Below, piece after piece: positions 52,920 through 63,697 of a DNA stretch of 64,000 nucleotides. Below the pieces are notes generated by a model that did not search any database, was not told the DNA's origin, and worked only from the letters and a program-made list of their open reading frames with translations. Source of the stretch: Nesterenkonia xinjiangensis (GTDB taxonomy: Bacteria; Actinomycetota; Actinomycetes; Actinomycetales; Micrococcaceae). Both the position numbers and the translations under genes were made by a program. Numbering within the stretch: position 1 is the stretch's first letter; every line of letters begins with the position of its first letter. Where the stretch lies: positions 1,054,001 through 1,118,000 of the forward strand of contig NZ_JACCFY010000001.1 in the NCBI RefSeq assembly GCF_013410745.1. The letters are read 5' to 3'.

Positions 52920-52962
52920 GGTGACCTCCGGAACTGTCTGAAGCGGGTGGGCTGGGTGCGGG

Positions 52963-53346
52963 TCAGGCGTCGAAGTCGTCGGCCACGCGGCGCAGCAGCG
53001 CAGCGATCTTCTTCGACTGGGCGGACTGCGGGTACCGGCCCTTGCGCAGGTTGCCGGTGGTGGACTCCAGCAGGTTCACCAGGTCCTGGACCACCGAAGC
53101 CATCTCCTCCGCGGGCTTACGGGTGGCACGCACCACCGAGGGAGCCTCGTCCAGGATGCGCACCGAGAGTGCCTGCTTGCCGCGGCGCCCGTCAGCGATG
53201 CCGTACTCCATCCGAGTGCCGGCCTTCACATTGGAGACGCCGGCGGGCAGCGCCGTGGAGTGCAGGAAGACCTCCTGGCCGTCGTCGGAGGTCAGAAATC
53301 CGAAGCCCTTCTCGGCGTCGAACCACTTCACTTTCCCGGTTGGCAC
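52963..53346 (-). CDS. Cold-shock-domain protein with C-terminal extension
   Basis: A 127-aa protein. A cold-shock domain (GKVKWFDAEKGFGFLTSDDG and EVFLHSTALPAG) is followed by a 55-residue helical tail (VVQDLVNLLESTTGNLRKGR). The actinobacterial form with a tail is often next to DUF3027. Its role is probably RNA binding. It differs from the 67-aa CspA-type protein at 42 kb. Confidence 0.9.
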   Translation of the reverse strand: MPTGKVKWFDAEKGFGFLTSDDGQEVFLHSTALPAGVSNVKAGTRMEYGIADGRRGKQALSVRILDEAPSVVRATRKPAEEMASVVQDLVNLLESTTGNLRKGRYPQSAQSKKIAALLRRVADDFDA

Positions 53347-53547
53347 GTTCCTCTACCTCGTCCTTGAATAGATCTGGATCTCTGGGGTCGAGCGAGATCA
53401 CGACGGCGCCTGCGGCGTCTCACCCGGGGAGGCCAGGCCTCCGCAGGGTCGTCCGGCGTCCGGCGACACCCTGCGGCATCGCCTCGCGCGTCATCTCGAC
53501 TGTCCTCCAGAGTACCTGGGGCACGCGGTGGAGATAGAATCGCTTCC

Positions 53548-53790
53548 ATGTCCACCACCCCCGCACATGCGGCCGCCCGGGCCGTCCTGTTCCTGGGCGT
53601 GGCGATCACCGCCGCCGCCTTCGTGGCTCTCGCACTGATCCTCGGCCTCTACTTCGCCCAGGCCGATCCGCACCCGGCCCTGTACTTCACGGCACTGTGG
53701 GGCTTCCCGCTGGGCTTCGCGCTGATGATCGCCCACGTGCTGCAGGCGATGGGCCGCCGCCGTCGCCGCCGCGCCATCACGGCCGACTGA
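53548..53790 (+). CDS. Small hypothetical membrane protein
   Basis: An 80-aa protein with two hydrophobic helices (residues about 12-34 and 45-65) and a basic tail (GRRRRRRAI). It ends 2 bp before the start of the helicase-associated gene, so the two are likely coupled. I cannot assign a function. Confidence 0.75.
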   Translation: MSTTPAHAAARAVLFLGVAITAAAFVALALILGLYFAQADPHPALYFTALWGFPLGFALMIAHVLQAMGRRRRRRAITAD

Positions 53791-53792
53791 GG

Positions 53793-56003
53793 ATGCCTGA
53801 CGCGCAGCTCGGCCTCGCCGCCCTGGCCCGACGTCTCGCCGCCCGCGACGACGCCGACCTGGCATCCCTGTTGCAGGCCCGTCCGGACCTGGTCCACCCG
53901 GCTCCGGGGGACTTCACCGGGCTGGCGGTGCGCGCCCAGTCGGACATGAGCCTGCGGCACTGCCTGCAGCGCCTGGATGCGGGCACGCTCTCGGTGCTCG
54001 GCACGCTCGCCGCCCGACGCCCGCTGACGCTCCCCGCCGAAGCGCTGGACCCCGTCCTGGAGCGTCTTCAGCGGCTGGGGCTGATCTTCCCCGACGACGA
54101 CGGCGCCTCCCCCGCCCCGCCGAGCTCCCGCAGCTTCTCCGTGCCCGGCAGCCTCCCGGGCGTGATGGCAGGGCTGCACCTCGAGCTCACCTCCCCGGTG
54201 CTGGAGCCTCCCCGGGCCTCCTCCGCGGCGATCCCTGCGTCACTGGTCCGCAACGCGGCCCTGTCCGCGGTGGCCGAGCTGCTCGCCGAGGTGGGTGACC
54301 TGCTCTCCGCCCTGGAGGCCGAGCCGGCGGCGACCCTGCGCACCGGCGGCGTGGGGATGCGCGAGCTGCGCCGGCTCACCACCGTCCGCAGCGGCGCCCA
54401 GCGGCCCGCTGATGCGGACATCGGCGAGACCGGCTGGCTGCTGGAGCTCGCCGCGGCCGCCGGCCTGGTCGAGCTCGACGTCGACGCCGACCGCTGGCGA
54501 CTGACGCCGACCGCACGTCGCTGGCGACGCGCCCCGCGTCACCGGCAGCATCAGCTGCTTGTCTCCGGCTGGCTGCTGGCACCGCGATCCCCTCTGCTGC
54601 TGCGCGGCCCTCACCCCACCGCCCGGCTCGCGCCGGCGCTCACCCCGGAGCGGCAGCGCGGCGACGCACCCGCCCTGCGCGCCCGGGTGCTGGCCACCGC
54701 CGCCGAGCTCGCCGCACAGGCACCCGCCGCTCCGGCGCTGTACACCCTGGCCCTGCCCGACGACGACGAGCCCGGGCCGCAGGCCCTCACCGGTGCGCTG
54801 ATCGACCGCATGACCTGGGACCGTCCGGTGCTGATCACCCGCGTCCGTGGCGTGCTGCCGCCGCTGGTCCGTGAGGCCGAACGCCTGGGGCTGTTCGCCG
54901 CCGGCACCCTCTCGGAGGCCGGAGGCCTGCTGGCCCCGCAGGAGGGGACCGGCATCGCGGCGGGTGAGGAGCCGGCGGCGCGCCGGCTGGCGCGCACCGC
55001 CGAGCATCTGGCCGATGCTCTGCCCCCGCAGGTGGACCGCATCCACGTCCAGTCCGACCTGACGGCGGTGGCGGTGGGCGCCCTGGCCCCGGAGGTCGCC
55101 GCAGGCCTGGAGGCGATCGCCGAGAAGGAGACCCGCGGCGGGGTGCCGACTTTCCGCTTCACCGCCGATTCGCTGCGCCGCGGCATCTCCGCCGGCTGGA
55201 CGGCCGAACGGATCCAGCAGTTCCTGACCTCGCACAGCCTCTCCGAGGTGCCGTCCTCGCTCTCCACGCTGGTCGACGATGCCGCCCGCACCTGGTACGG
55301 GGTGACCATCGGCTCAGCCGGCAGCTGGCTGCTCGAGCGTGACCCGCAGCGTCGGGCCGAGCTGCTCGGGCACCCCGCGCTGCGCGCACTGGGGCTGCGT
55401 GAGCTCACGGCGGAAGTGCTGGTCTGCGACGTCGACGCCGAGCGGCTCGCCCGGGCACTGGGCGGCCTCGGGCTGGAGACCCGCAGCGCCGACGAGCCCG
55501 GGGCTCCCGGACCCTCGGAGCAGGCTCGCGCCTCGGCCCGGCTGGAGGACGACCTGGCCGAGGCGGCCGAGGCCTGGACCCTGCCGCAGTCCCCCTGGCA
55601 GCAGACCCCTGTGCGCACCGTCTCCGCCCAGGAGGCGGACCCGCAGCTGGTCTCCCGCACGGTGACGGGTCTCCGCTCCGGGGCCGGCTCCCGTGCCGGG
55701 GCCGCGCTGGCCGGGGGCCCGGAGGACCGCGTCGCGGGCGACGAGCTGGAAGCAGGTGCGGTGGCCGGCTCCGACGTGATGAGCCTGCTGCGTGCCGCGG
55801 TGCGGTCTCGCCACCCGGTGTGGCTGCGCCGGGTGGACGCCGAGGGCCGAGAGCACGTGCTCTCGGGGCTGCCCACGGGGCTGAACGCCGGGCGGGTGCG
55901 GCTGCGCCAGCTCGAGGGCGGGGGCGAGTCCGTGCTCCTGGTCCATCGGATCACCGCTGTGCGACTTCTGGAGAACACGAGCGACGGAGAGGAGCCCCGA
56001 TGA
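53793..56003 (+). CDS. Helicase-associated-domain DNA-binding protein
   Basis: A 736-aa actinobacterial protein. The first 350 residues form repeated winged-helix-like segments and the C-terminal half carries the XPB/Ssl2-like helicase-associated domain (DLTAVAVGALAPEVAAGLEA). It lacks helicase motifs. The upstream gene of XPB in actinobacteria is usually this protein, and the two overlap in ATGA here, so they probably act as a complex. Start set at ATG 53793. Confidence 0.85.
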   Translation: MPDAQLGLAALARRLAARDDADLASLLQARPDLVHPAPGDFTGLAVRAQSDMSLRHCLQRLDAGTLSVLGTLAARRPLTLPAEALDPVLERLQRLGLIFPDDDGASPAPPSSRSFSVPGSLPGVMAGLHLELTSPVLEPPRASSAAIPASLVRNAALSAVAELLAEVGDLLSALEAEPAATLRTGGVGMRELRRLTTVRSGAQRPADADIGETGWLLELAAAAGLVELDVDADRWRLTPTARRWRRAPRHRQHQLLVSGWLLAPRSPLLLRGPHPTARLAPALTPERQRGDAPALRARVLATAAELAAQAPAAPALYTLALPDDDEPGPQALTGALIDRMTWDRPVLITRVRGVLPPLVREAERLGLFAAGTLSEAGGLLAPQEGTGIAAGEEPAARRLARTAEHLADALPPQVDRIHVQSDLTAVAVGALAPEVAAGLEAIAEKETRGGVPTFRFTADSLRRGISAGWTAERIQQFLTSHSLSEVPSSLSTLVDDAARTWYGVTIGSAGSWLLERDPQRRAELLGHPALRALGLRELTAEVLVCDVDAERLARALGGLGLETRSADEPGAPGPSEQARASARLEDDLAEAAEAWTLPQSPWQQTPVRTVSAQEADPQLVSRTVTGLRSGAGSRAGAALAGGPEDRVAGDELEAGAVAGSDVMSLLRAAVRSRHPVWLRRVDAEGREHVLSGLPTGLNAGRVRLRQLEGGGESVLLVHRITAVRLLENTSDGEEPR

Positions 56004-57646
56004 GCGGACCGCTGATCGTCCAGTCTGACAAGACGATCCTGCTGGAGGTGGGCCATGACCAGGCCGACGCGGCCCGCCGCGCGGTGGCCGCCTTCGCGGA
56101 TCTGGAGCGCGCCCCCGAGCATGTCCACACCTACCGGGTCACCCCGCTGGGCCTGTGGAACGCCCGCGCCGCCGGCATCGATGCCGAGACCGTGGTGGAC
56201 ACGCTCCTGGAGTTCTCGCGGTTCCCGGTGCCGCACTCTCTGCTGGTGGACATCGCCGAGACGATGAGCCGCTACGGGCGGATCCGCCTGGAGAAGGACC
56301 CCCAGCATGGGCTGGTGCTCCGTGGCCAGGACCCGGCGGTCCTCGAGGAGGTCGCGGGCGCCAAGACCGTGACTCCGCTGCTGGGCCCGCAGATCGACGA
56401 GAGCACCGTGGGAGTGCACGGCCAGGCACGCGGCGAGCTGAAGCAGGAGCTGGTCCGTCTCGGGTGGCCGGCTGAGGATCTGGCGGGGTTCGTGGACGGC
56501 ACCGCCCACCCGATCGCCCTGGTGCAGGAGGACTGGGCGCTGCGCCCGTATCAGCAGGAGGCGGTGGAGAGCTTCTGGGCGTCGGGCTCGGGCGTGGTCG
56601 TGCTGCCCTGTGGAGCGGGCAAGACGCTGGTGGGAGCCGCGGTGATGGCCACCTCGGCGACCATCACGCTGATCCTGGTGAACTCCACAGTGGCCGCCCG
56701 GCAGTGGAAGGATGAGCTGCTGCGCCGCACCACTCTGCAGGAGCACGAGATCGGCGAGTACTCCGGTGACCGCAAGGAGGTCCGGCCGGTCACCATCGCG
56801 ACCTACCAGGTGCTGGCGGTCAGGCGCGGTGAGCTCTACCCCCACCTGGAGCTGCTCGACGGCCACGACTGGGGCCTGATCATCTACGACGAGGTCCACC
56901 TGCTGCCTGCCCCGATCTTTCGCCGCACGGCAGACCTGCAGGCCCGCCGACGGCTGGGGCTGACCGCCACTCTGGTGCGCGAGGACGGCCGGGAGCGAGA
57001 GGTCTTCTCGCTGATCGGGCCCAAGCGCTACGACACCCCCTGGAAGCAGATGGAGGCCCAGGGGTGGATAGCACCGGCCCAGTGCGTCGAGATCCGGGTG
57101 GATCTCCCCCGGGGCGAACGGATGACCTATGCCTCGGCCACTGACCGTGAGCGGCACCGGCTGGCGGCCGGCACCGGCGCCAAGGACGACGTCGTCGCGC
57201 GCCTGGTGGCCCGGCACCGGCACCGCGGGGAGCAGATCCTGGTCATCGGGCAGTTCGTGGAGCAGCTGACGGGCCTCGGGGAACGTCTGGACGCTCCGGT
57301 GCTGACGGGGACGACGTCGACCGCGCAGCGCCAGCGCCGCTTCGACGAGTTCCGCCGCGGGGAGCTGGACGTGCTGGTGGTCTCGAAGATCGCGAACTTC
57401 TCCATCGACCTGCCGCAGGCCTCGGTGGCGATCCAGGTCTCCGGGACCTTCGGCTCCCGGCAGGAGGAGGCGCAGCGTCTGGGCAGGCTGCTGCGTCCGG
57501 GCGCGCAGGACATGGAGAAGCGGGCACACTTCTACTCGATCGTCGCCCGGGACACCGTGGACATGGACTATGCGGCCAGACGTCAGCGCTTCCTGTCCGA
57601 GCAGGGCTACGGGTACACGATCCTCGACGGCACCGATATCGTCTGA
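56000..57646 (+). CDS. XPB-type DNA repair helicase
   Basis: A 548-aa SF2 helicase. An N-terminal damage-recognition-like domain (residues 1-170) precedes the Q/RPYQQEAV motif, Walker A LPCGAGKT near residue 206, DEVH near 296 and the C-terminal lobe with ILVIGQFVEQL and QRLGRLLRPG. Bacterial XPB homologues unwind DNA 3' to 5' and are linked to repair. ATG 56000 follows GGAGAGGAG and overlaps the partner gene by 4 bp. Confidence 0.95.
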   Translation: MSGPLIVQSDKTILLEVGHDQADAARRAVAAFADLERAPEHVHTYRVTPLGLWNARAAGIDAETVVDTLLEFSRFPVPHSLLVDIAETMSRYGRIRLEKDPQHGLVLRGQDPAVLEEVAGAKTVTPLLGPQIDESTVGVHGQARGELKQELVRLGWPAEDLAGFVDGTAHPIALVQEDWALRPYQQEAVESFWASGSGVVVLPCGAGKTLVGAAVMATSATITLILVNSTVAARQWKDELLRRTTLQEHEIGEYSGDRKEVRPVTIATYQVLAVRRGELYPHLELLDGHDWGLIIYDEVHLLPAPIFRRTADLQARRRLGLTATLVREDGREREVFSLIGPKRYDTPWKQMEAQGWIAPAQCVEIRVDLPRGERMTYASATDRERHRLAAGTGAKDDVVARLVARHRHRGEQILVIGQFVEQLTGLGERLDAPVLTGTTSTAQRQRRFDEFRRGELDVLVVSKIANFSIDLPQASVAIQVSGTFGSRQEEAQRLGRLLRPGAQDMEKRAHFYSIVARDTVDMDYAARRQRFLSEQGYGYTILDGTDIV

Positions 57647-57743
57647 GGCGCCCTGGACCGTGACAGGAAGGGCACCGGGAACCCATACTGGGCACACAGC
57701 ACATGTCCAGCTGACTCCCAGACAACGGAGGGACACTAGCGCC

Positions 57744-58478
57744 GTGACTGACAAGACTCCCGAAGCCAAGCTGCTCGTCGTCGACGACGAGCCCAACATC
57801 CGCGAGCTGCTCGCCACCTCTCTGCGCTTCGCCGGATTCGAGGTCGCTGCGGCCTCGAACGGAAGGGAAGCACTGGACACCGCCGAGGAGTTCCACCCGG
57901 ATCTCGCCGTGCTGGACGTGATGCTGCCGGACATGGACGGCTTCACGGTGACCCGCCGCCTGCGCGCGGCGGGGAAACACTTCCCTGTGCTGTTCCTCAC
58001 CGCACGGGACGACACCGATGACAAGATCACCGGTCTCACCGTCGGCGGCGACGACTACGTCACCAAGCCGTTCTCCCTGGACGAGGTGGTCGCCCGCATC
58101 CGCGCGGTGCTGCGCCGCACCGCCCCGTACCAGGACGAGGACGCCGTCATGGTCATCGACAACCTGGAGCTCGACGACGACGCCCACGAGGTCCGGCGCG
58201 ACGGCGAGATGGTGGACCTCTCCCCCACCGAGTTCAAGCTGCTGCGCTACCTGATGATGAACCCGAACCGGGTGCTCTCCAAGCAGCAGATCCTGGACCA
58301 TGTCTGGGAGTACAACTTCAACGGGGACGCCTCGATCGTGGAGTCCTACATCTCCTACCTGCGCCGGAAGATCGACTCGGGCGCCGACGGAGCCCCCATG
58401 ATTCAGACCAAACGCGGCGTGGGCTACGTGCTGCAGACCTGGGAGCGGAGGCAGCGCTCCCAGGGCCTGTCCCACTGA
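57744..58478 (+). CDS. OmpR-family response regulator
   Basis: A 244-aa regulator. The receiver domain has VVDDEPNIRE, the phosphoacceptor Asp in LDVMLPDMDG, TARDDTDD and the Lys in VTKPFSLDE. The winged-helix domain reads LSPTEFKLLRYLMMNPNRVL and KTRGVGY-like RGVGYVLQTW. GTG 57744 starts the family-conserved sequence. It resembles TrcR-type regulators; a partner kinase follows after 9 bp. Confidence 0.94.
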   Translation: MTDKTPEAKLLVVDDEPNIRELLATSLRFAGFEVAAASNGREALDTAEEFHPDLAVLDVMLPDMDGFTVTRRLRAAGKHFPVLFLTARDDTDDKITGLTVGGDDYVTKPFSLDEVVARIRAVLRRTAPYQDEDAVMVIDNLELDDDAHEVRRDGEMVDLSPTEFKLLRYLMMNPNRVLSKQQILDHVWEYNFNGDASIVESYISYLRRKIDSGADGAPMIQTKRGVGYVLQTWERRQRSQGLSH

Positions 58479-58487
58479 GCCTGAGGC

Positions 58488-60092
58488 ATGGCGTTCACCC
58501 CGGTCCGTTCGGTCGCCCGCAAGTGGCGCAGCGCGTCTCTGCGCACCCAGCTGGTCTTCATCATCTCCGGCCTGCTGCTCCTCACCCTGGCGGTGACGAC
58601 GTTCGTCTCGGCCTCGCTCTTCCGCCAGGAGCTGCTGCGCAACCTGGACGAGGATCTGTACACCAACCGGAACAACATCTCGATGTACCTCACCGAGATG
58701 GGCTCCGAGCCGGAGGACCGGGCCAACGCGCTGGCGATCCTGCGCTTCTACGGAGTGCTGCTGACCAACGACGGCGAGCCGCTGGAGTACAGCGCCACGC
58801 ACCGTCGGGTGGAGGGCCAGGACCTGCCGGACATCCCGCAGCTGACCGCCGAGGACGTGCTGGCCCAGGCCGGACAGTCCTTCGAGGTGGCGGGGACCGT
58901 GGAGGGCTCGCGGGGCTGGCGGGTGCAGGTCTACCGGCTGGAGTCCGGAGAGGCCTCCCTGGCGATCGCCCTGCCCCTGGAGGACGTGGACACCTCTGTG
59001 GAGCGTGCGACGTTCCTGGTGGCCACGATCGGCCTGCTGGCCACCCTGGGGGCCTCTACGATCGCCTATGCGGTGGTGACCCGCGCGTTCCGGCCGCTGT
59101 TCCGTGTGGAGAAGACGGCTGCGGCGATCGCCGGCGGGGACTTCTCCCAACGTGTGGAGACCACCGCTCCCCCGGAGACGGAGATCGGCCGGCTCTCCGG
59201 CTCGCTGAACGTGATGCTGGAGCATATCGAGGAGGCCTTCCGCGCGAAGACGGCCTCCGAGCAGAAGATGCGGCAGTTCATCCAGGACGCCTCCCATGAG
59301 CTGCGCACTCCGCTGGTGACGATCCGCGGGTTCTCGGAGCTGTACCGCCAGGGCGGCGTCAGCGACAACCCGGAGGCCGTGGGGGCGGCGATGAGCCGCA
59401 TCGAGTCTGAGGCCAAACGCATGGGCCAGCTGGTGGAGGACATGCTCACGCTGGCCCGGCTGGACGAACAGCGTCCGCTGCAGCTGGCTCCGGTGGATCT
59501 CAACCTCATCGCCCATGACACCGCCATGGACATGGGCGTCAACGCCCCGGACCGCATGGTGCAGGTGGTCGGCCTCGACGGCGGGGGCCCGACGTCGGCC
59601 CCCGTGCTCGGCGACGAGGGGCGGATCCGCCAGATCGTGACCAACCTGGTCACCAATGCGCTGCGCTACACCCCGGAGGGCTCCCCGATCGAACTGGTGG
59701 TGGGCACGGAGAGCCTGGTCGCCGGGCGCACTGACTCGGTGCTGCAGGTCCGCGACCACGGTGACGGCATCTCCGAGGAGGAGGCCGCGCGGATCTTCGA
59801 ACGGTTCTATCGGGCGGACAACTCCCGCGGCCGGGAGACCGGCGGCACCGGACTCGGCCTGGCCATCGTGGCGGCGATCGCCGCCCAGCATGACGGCACG
59901 GTCCGTCATCAGCAGACCTCCGGCGGTGGGGCCACGATGACCCTGCGGCTGCCGATGGTGGAGCCCAGCGACCAGTCCGACCATGAGTCCGACGTCGAGG
60001 AGCATGAGCTCGCGGAGCTGGAGGGCGGGGCTGTTCCTCCACAGCACCGCCCACACGACGGCGACACTCCCGGTCTCTCCACAGATCGCTGA
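58488..60092 (+). CDS. Sensor histidine kinase (TrcS-like)
   Basis: A 534-aa kinase. Two membrane helices (residues about 22-44 and 174-196) bound an extracytoplasmic sensor domain, followed by HAMP, a HisKA domain with the phospho-His near residue 270 (DASHELRTPLVTI) and an ATPase domain with NLVTNALRYTPEGS, DHGDGIS, FERFYRADNSRGRETGGTGLG split across the lid. A 45-residue acidic, His-rich tail is unusual. Pairs with the preceding response regulator. Confidence 0.94.
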   Translation: MAFTPVRSVARKWRSASLRTQLVFIISGLLLLTLAVTTFVSASLFRQELLRNLDEDLYTNRNNISMYLTEMGSEPEDRANALAILRFYGVLLTNDGEPLEYSATHRRVEGQDLPDIPQLTAEDVLAQAGQSFEVAGTVEGSRGWRVQVYRLESGEASLAIALPLEDVDTSVERATFLVATIGLLATLGASTIAYAVVTRAFRPLFRVEKTAAAIAGGDFSQRVETTAPPETEIGRLSGSLNVMLEHIEEAFRAKTASEQKMRQFIQDASHELRTPLVTIRGFSELYRQGGVSDNPEAVGAAMSRIESEAKRMGQLVEDMLTLARLDEQRPLQLAPVDLNLIAHDTAMDMGVNAPDRMVQVVGLDGGGPTSAPVLGDEGRIRQIVTNLVTNALRYTPEGSPIELVVGTESLVAGRTDSVLQVRDHGDGISEEEAARIFERFYRADNSRGRETGGTGLGLAIVAAIAAQHDGTVRHQQTSGGGATMTLRLPMVEPSDQSDHESDVEEHELAELEGGAVPPQHRPHDGDTPGLSTDR

Positions 60093-60165
60093 TCGACCGC
60101 GGCGCCAGGGCCGGGCCCCTTCTAGCGTGGACAGCGTCCCGCACATCGACGGAAGGAGCCAGATC

Positions 60166-60456
60166 ATGGCAGTGCTGCAGATCGACACCATGGACCTGAT
60201 GGCCAAGAGCCAGACCGTGGAGTCCACCCTGACCCGCATCCAGACCGACGTGAACTCGATGGAGTCCCAGTTGCGTCAGCTGCAGGAGTCCTGGAAGGGC
60301 TCGGCCTCCACCGCGTTCCAGGAGGTCCTGACCCAGTGGCGCAGCACCCAGCTGCAGGTGGAGCAGTCGCTGGCCAGCGTCCGCCAGGCGATGGCCTCGG
60401 CCTCCTCGCAGTATGAGGAGACGGAGTCGGCCAACACCCGCATGTTCGGCCGCTGA
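60166..60456 (+). CDS. WXG100-family (ESAT-6-like) protein
   Basis: A 96-aa helical-hairpin protein. Its WXG motif is the Trp43-Lys44-Gly45 turn (ESWKGSAS), and the helices on both sides are charged. Proteins of this class are type VII secretion substrates or partners. A GGAAGGAG site at 60151-60158 supports ATG 60166. No EssC/EccC, EccB or partner WXG gene lies nearby, so it is an orphan locus in this window. Confidence 0.9.
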   Translation: MAVLQIDTMDLMAKSQTVESTLTRIQTDVNSMESQLRQLQESWKGSASTAFQEVLTQWRSTQLQVEQSLASVRQAMASASSQYEETESANTRMFGR

Positions 60457-60507
60457 GCATGGCTCGGCAGGCTCGCTGACCCTCCCCCCCTAGCGCGCGT
60501 CCCCCGC

Positions 60508-60553
60508 CATGACGAAGGCCCCGCAGGCAGATGCCTGCGGGGCCTTCGTCATG
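60508..60553. terminator. Bidirectional terminator, 46-bp near-perfect palindrome
   Basis: Two perfect 22-bp inverted arms (60508-60529 and 60532-60553) surround a 2-base loop. The element sits between the convergent WXG100 and groEL genes and should end both transcripts. Confidence 0.9.
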
Positions 60554-60577
60554 CTCAGCGGAAAGAGCAGGACATGA

Positions 60578-62254
<1,677 letters not shown>

Positions 62255-62439
62255 TCAGACGTGTTCGCGTCAATCGGGTCGAACCTTGAGAGGTGCCCGC
62301 GACGGACGGCCACGCCCCCGCGTCACCGGGGTCGTAGGAAAATTGGCCTCACCTGTTCAGGTTCATCCCACTCGCCGCCGCAGGAGGCTGCTCCCGAGAT
62401 CGGGCTGGCAGTCTCTGGGGGAGAGTGCTAGCTCAATAT

Positions 62440-62466
62440 TTAGCACTCAGAGCAGGCGAGTGCAAA
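62440..62466 (-). promoter_or_regulatory. CIRCE element overlapping the groEL promoter
   Basis: On the minus strand TTTGCACTC, nine bases and GAGTGCTAA (62466-62440) form a CIRCE with one mismatch to the TTAGCACTC-N9-GAGTGCTAA consensus. It overlaps a -35 TTGCAC and, 17 bases on, a -10 TAAATA. Further half-sites lie at 62423-62431 (GAGTGCTAG) and 62474-62480 (GAGTGCC). Confidence 0.87.
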
Positions 62467-62542
62467 CCCTTTCGAGTGCCCCGGGGAGCCTCTGCGCCCC
62501 GCATCCGCGGGCCTTCTGCACCGTGACCGGCCTCCGCTGATC

Positions 62543-63145
62543 TCACTCGGCGAAATCGGGCCCGACCACCACGGCCACGGAGGACCATGCTCCGCTCTCC
62601 TCGACCTGTTCGATGCCGAGGTTCTCCGCGAGGTCCTGGGCGTGGGCCTCGGCGTTCGGCGGATAGTAGATCACGGGAGTGTCGACGTCGTCGTAGGTCC
62701 ACTCCGCCGCGTAGGTGACGTTGTAGTCCAGCTCCGTGAGCTGCTCGGCGATGTCGTCCTCCAGGCCGGCCGGGCCTCCGTAATTGAGGATCTGCACCGG
62801 GGACTCGGTGTCGGCGGCAGCCTCCGTGGGCTGGCCGCCGCCCTGCTCCGTGTCCTCCTCGCCGTCCTCGGCCCCGTCCTCCCCGTTCTCTTCGCCGTCC
62901 TCGGGGGCCTCACCCTGCTCCTGATCACCGGTGCCGGCCTCGGGGGAGTCCTCACGCAGGGTGGGCAGCACGAAGTAGCTGGCGACGCCCACCAGCAGCG
63001 CCAGCACGGCGAACAGACCGATCCACTTCAGGCCGCCTCCGCCGCGGGAGGAGCCGGCCGCGGCCGTCGGGGCGCGGTGCTTGCCCGCCTCGCCCTGCTG
63101 GTACGGGGGAACGTCGTCGAACTCATCGTGCGGGAACTTGCTCAT
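62543..63145 (-). CDS. LytR_C-domain membrane protein
   Basis: A 200-aa protein. A 38-residue cytoplasmic segment, one helix (about residues 40-60), a Glu/Gly/Asp-rich linker (residues 65-110) and a C-terminal LytR_C domain (VQILNYGGPAGLEDDIAEQL and PVIYYPPNAEAHAQDLAENL). It probably lies outside the membrane and may bind cell-wall precursors, as suggested for LCP-associated LytR_C domains. Adjacent to the DUF3263 gene (73-bp gap). Confidence 0.85.
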   Translation of the reverse strand: MSKFPHDEFDDVPPYQQGEAGKHRAPTAAAGSSRGGGGLKWIGLFAVLALLVGVASYFVLPTLREDSPEAGTGDQEQGEAPEDGEENGEDGAEDGEEDTEQGGGQPTEAAADTESPVQILNYGGPAGLEDDIAEQLTELDYNVTYAAEWTYDDVDTPVIYYPPNAEAHAQDLAENLGIEQVEESGAWSSVAVVVGPDFAE

Positions 63146-63218
63146 GATGTGGAGATCCTCAGGCTCTGCGCATGCTGCGGACGGACGGTGGGGCGGGCCG
63201 CGATGCCCTGCCGGGGGC

Positions 63219-63521
63219 TCATCGGCGCGAGGCCCGAGCCCGCTGCCGCGCCTCGCGCTGACGGCGCAGACGCTTGACGAGCATGGGGTCGTGCACGAGG
63301 GCGGCTTCGGAATCGATGAGCTGGTTGAGCAGCTGGTAGTAGGCGACCGCAGAGATCTGCAGCTCGTCGCTGATCGCCTGGTCCTTGGCGCCGGCGTACT
63401 TCCACCATTGGCGTTCCATGGCCAGGATCTGCTTCTGCTGTTCGCTCAGCTGGCCGGCCATGCCGGCCGCGGCGTCGACTGCGTCAGAGGTGACGGTGTC
63501 GGCCGAGCTGGCAGAGCTCAT
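63219..63521 (-). CDS. DUF3263 protein
   Basis: A 100-aa actinobacterial protein with [40 protein letters not shown] and a basic tail ([15 protein letters not shown]). It has a sigma-like helix-turn-helix appearance and may bind DNA. It commonly precedes a LytR_C gene, as here. Function unknown. Confidence 0.88.
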   Translation of the reverse strand: MSSASSADTVTSDAVDAAAGMAGQLSEQQKQILAMERQWWKYAGAKDQAISDELQISAVAYYQLLNQLIDSEAALVHDPMLVKRLRRQREARQRARASRR

Positions 63522-63697
63522 CGATGCCTCCTGATGTCGACTCGGACCGGTGCGTCCGGACCGCTGTTCCTGCGCCCATCCTAAGGCCCGGGGACGGCAC
63601 GACGGCGCATATGGCCCCTTGTGTGTTCGCCGCCACGGCAGCCGGAGCGGCCCGGCAGGGAGCGGAATGCCGGCGAAGATGTCTAGGGTGGTGGGTC

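Noticed and set aside
54611-58039. Antisense open frame of over 1,100 codons across the helicase-associated and XPB genes
   Set aside because: It mirrors the third-position G/C of the plus-strand genes and matches no protein family; the plus-strand proteins are clear homologues.
57243-60239. Antisense open frame of about 1,000 codons across the response regulator and kinase genes
   Set aside because: It is a shadow of high-GC coding sequence, with low-complexity sequence and no family match.
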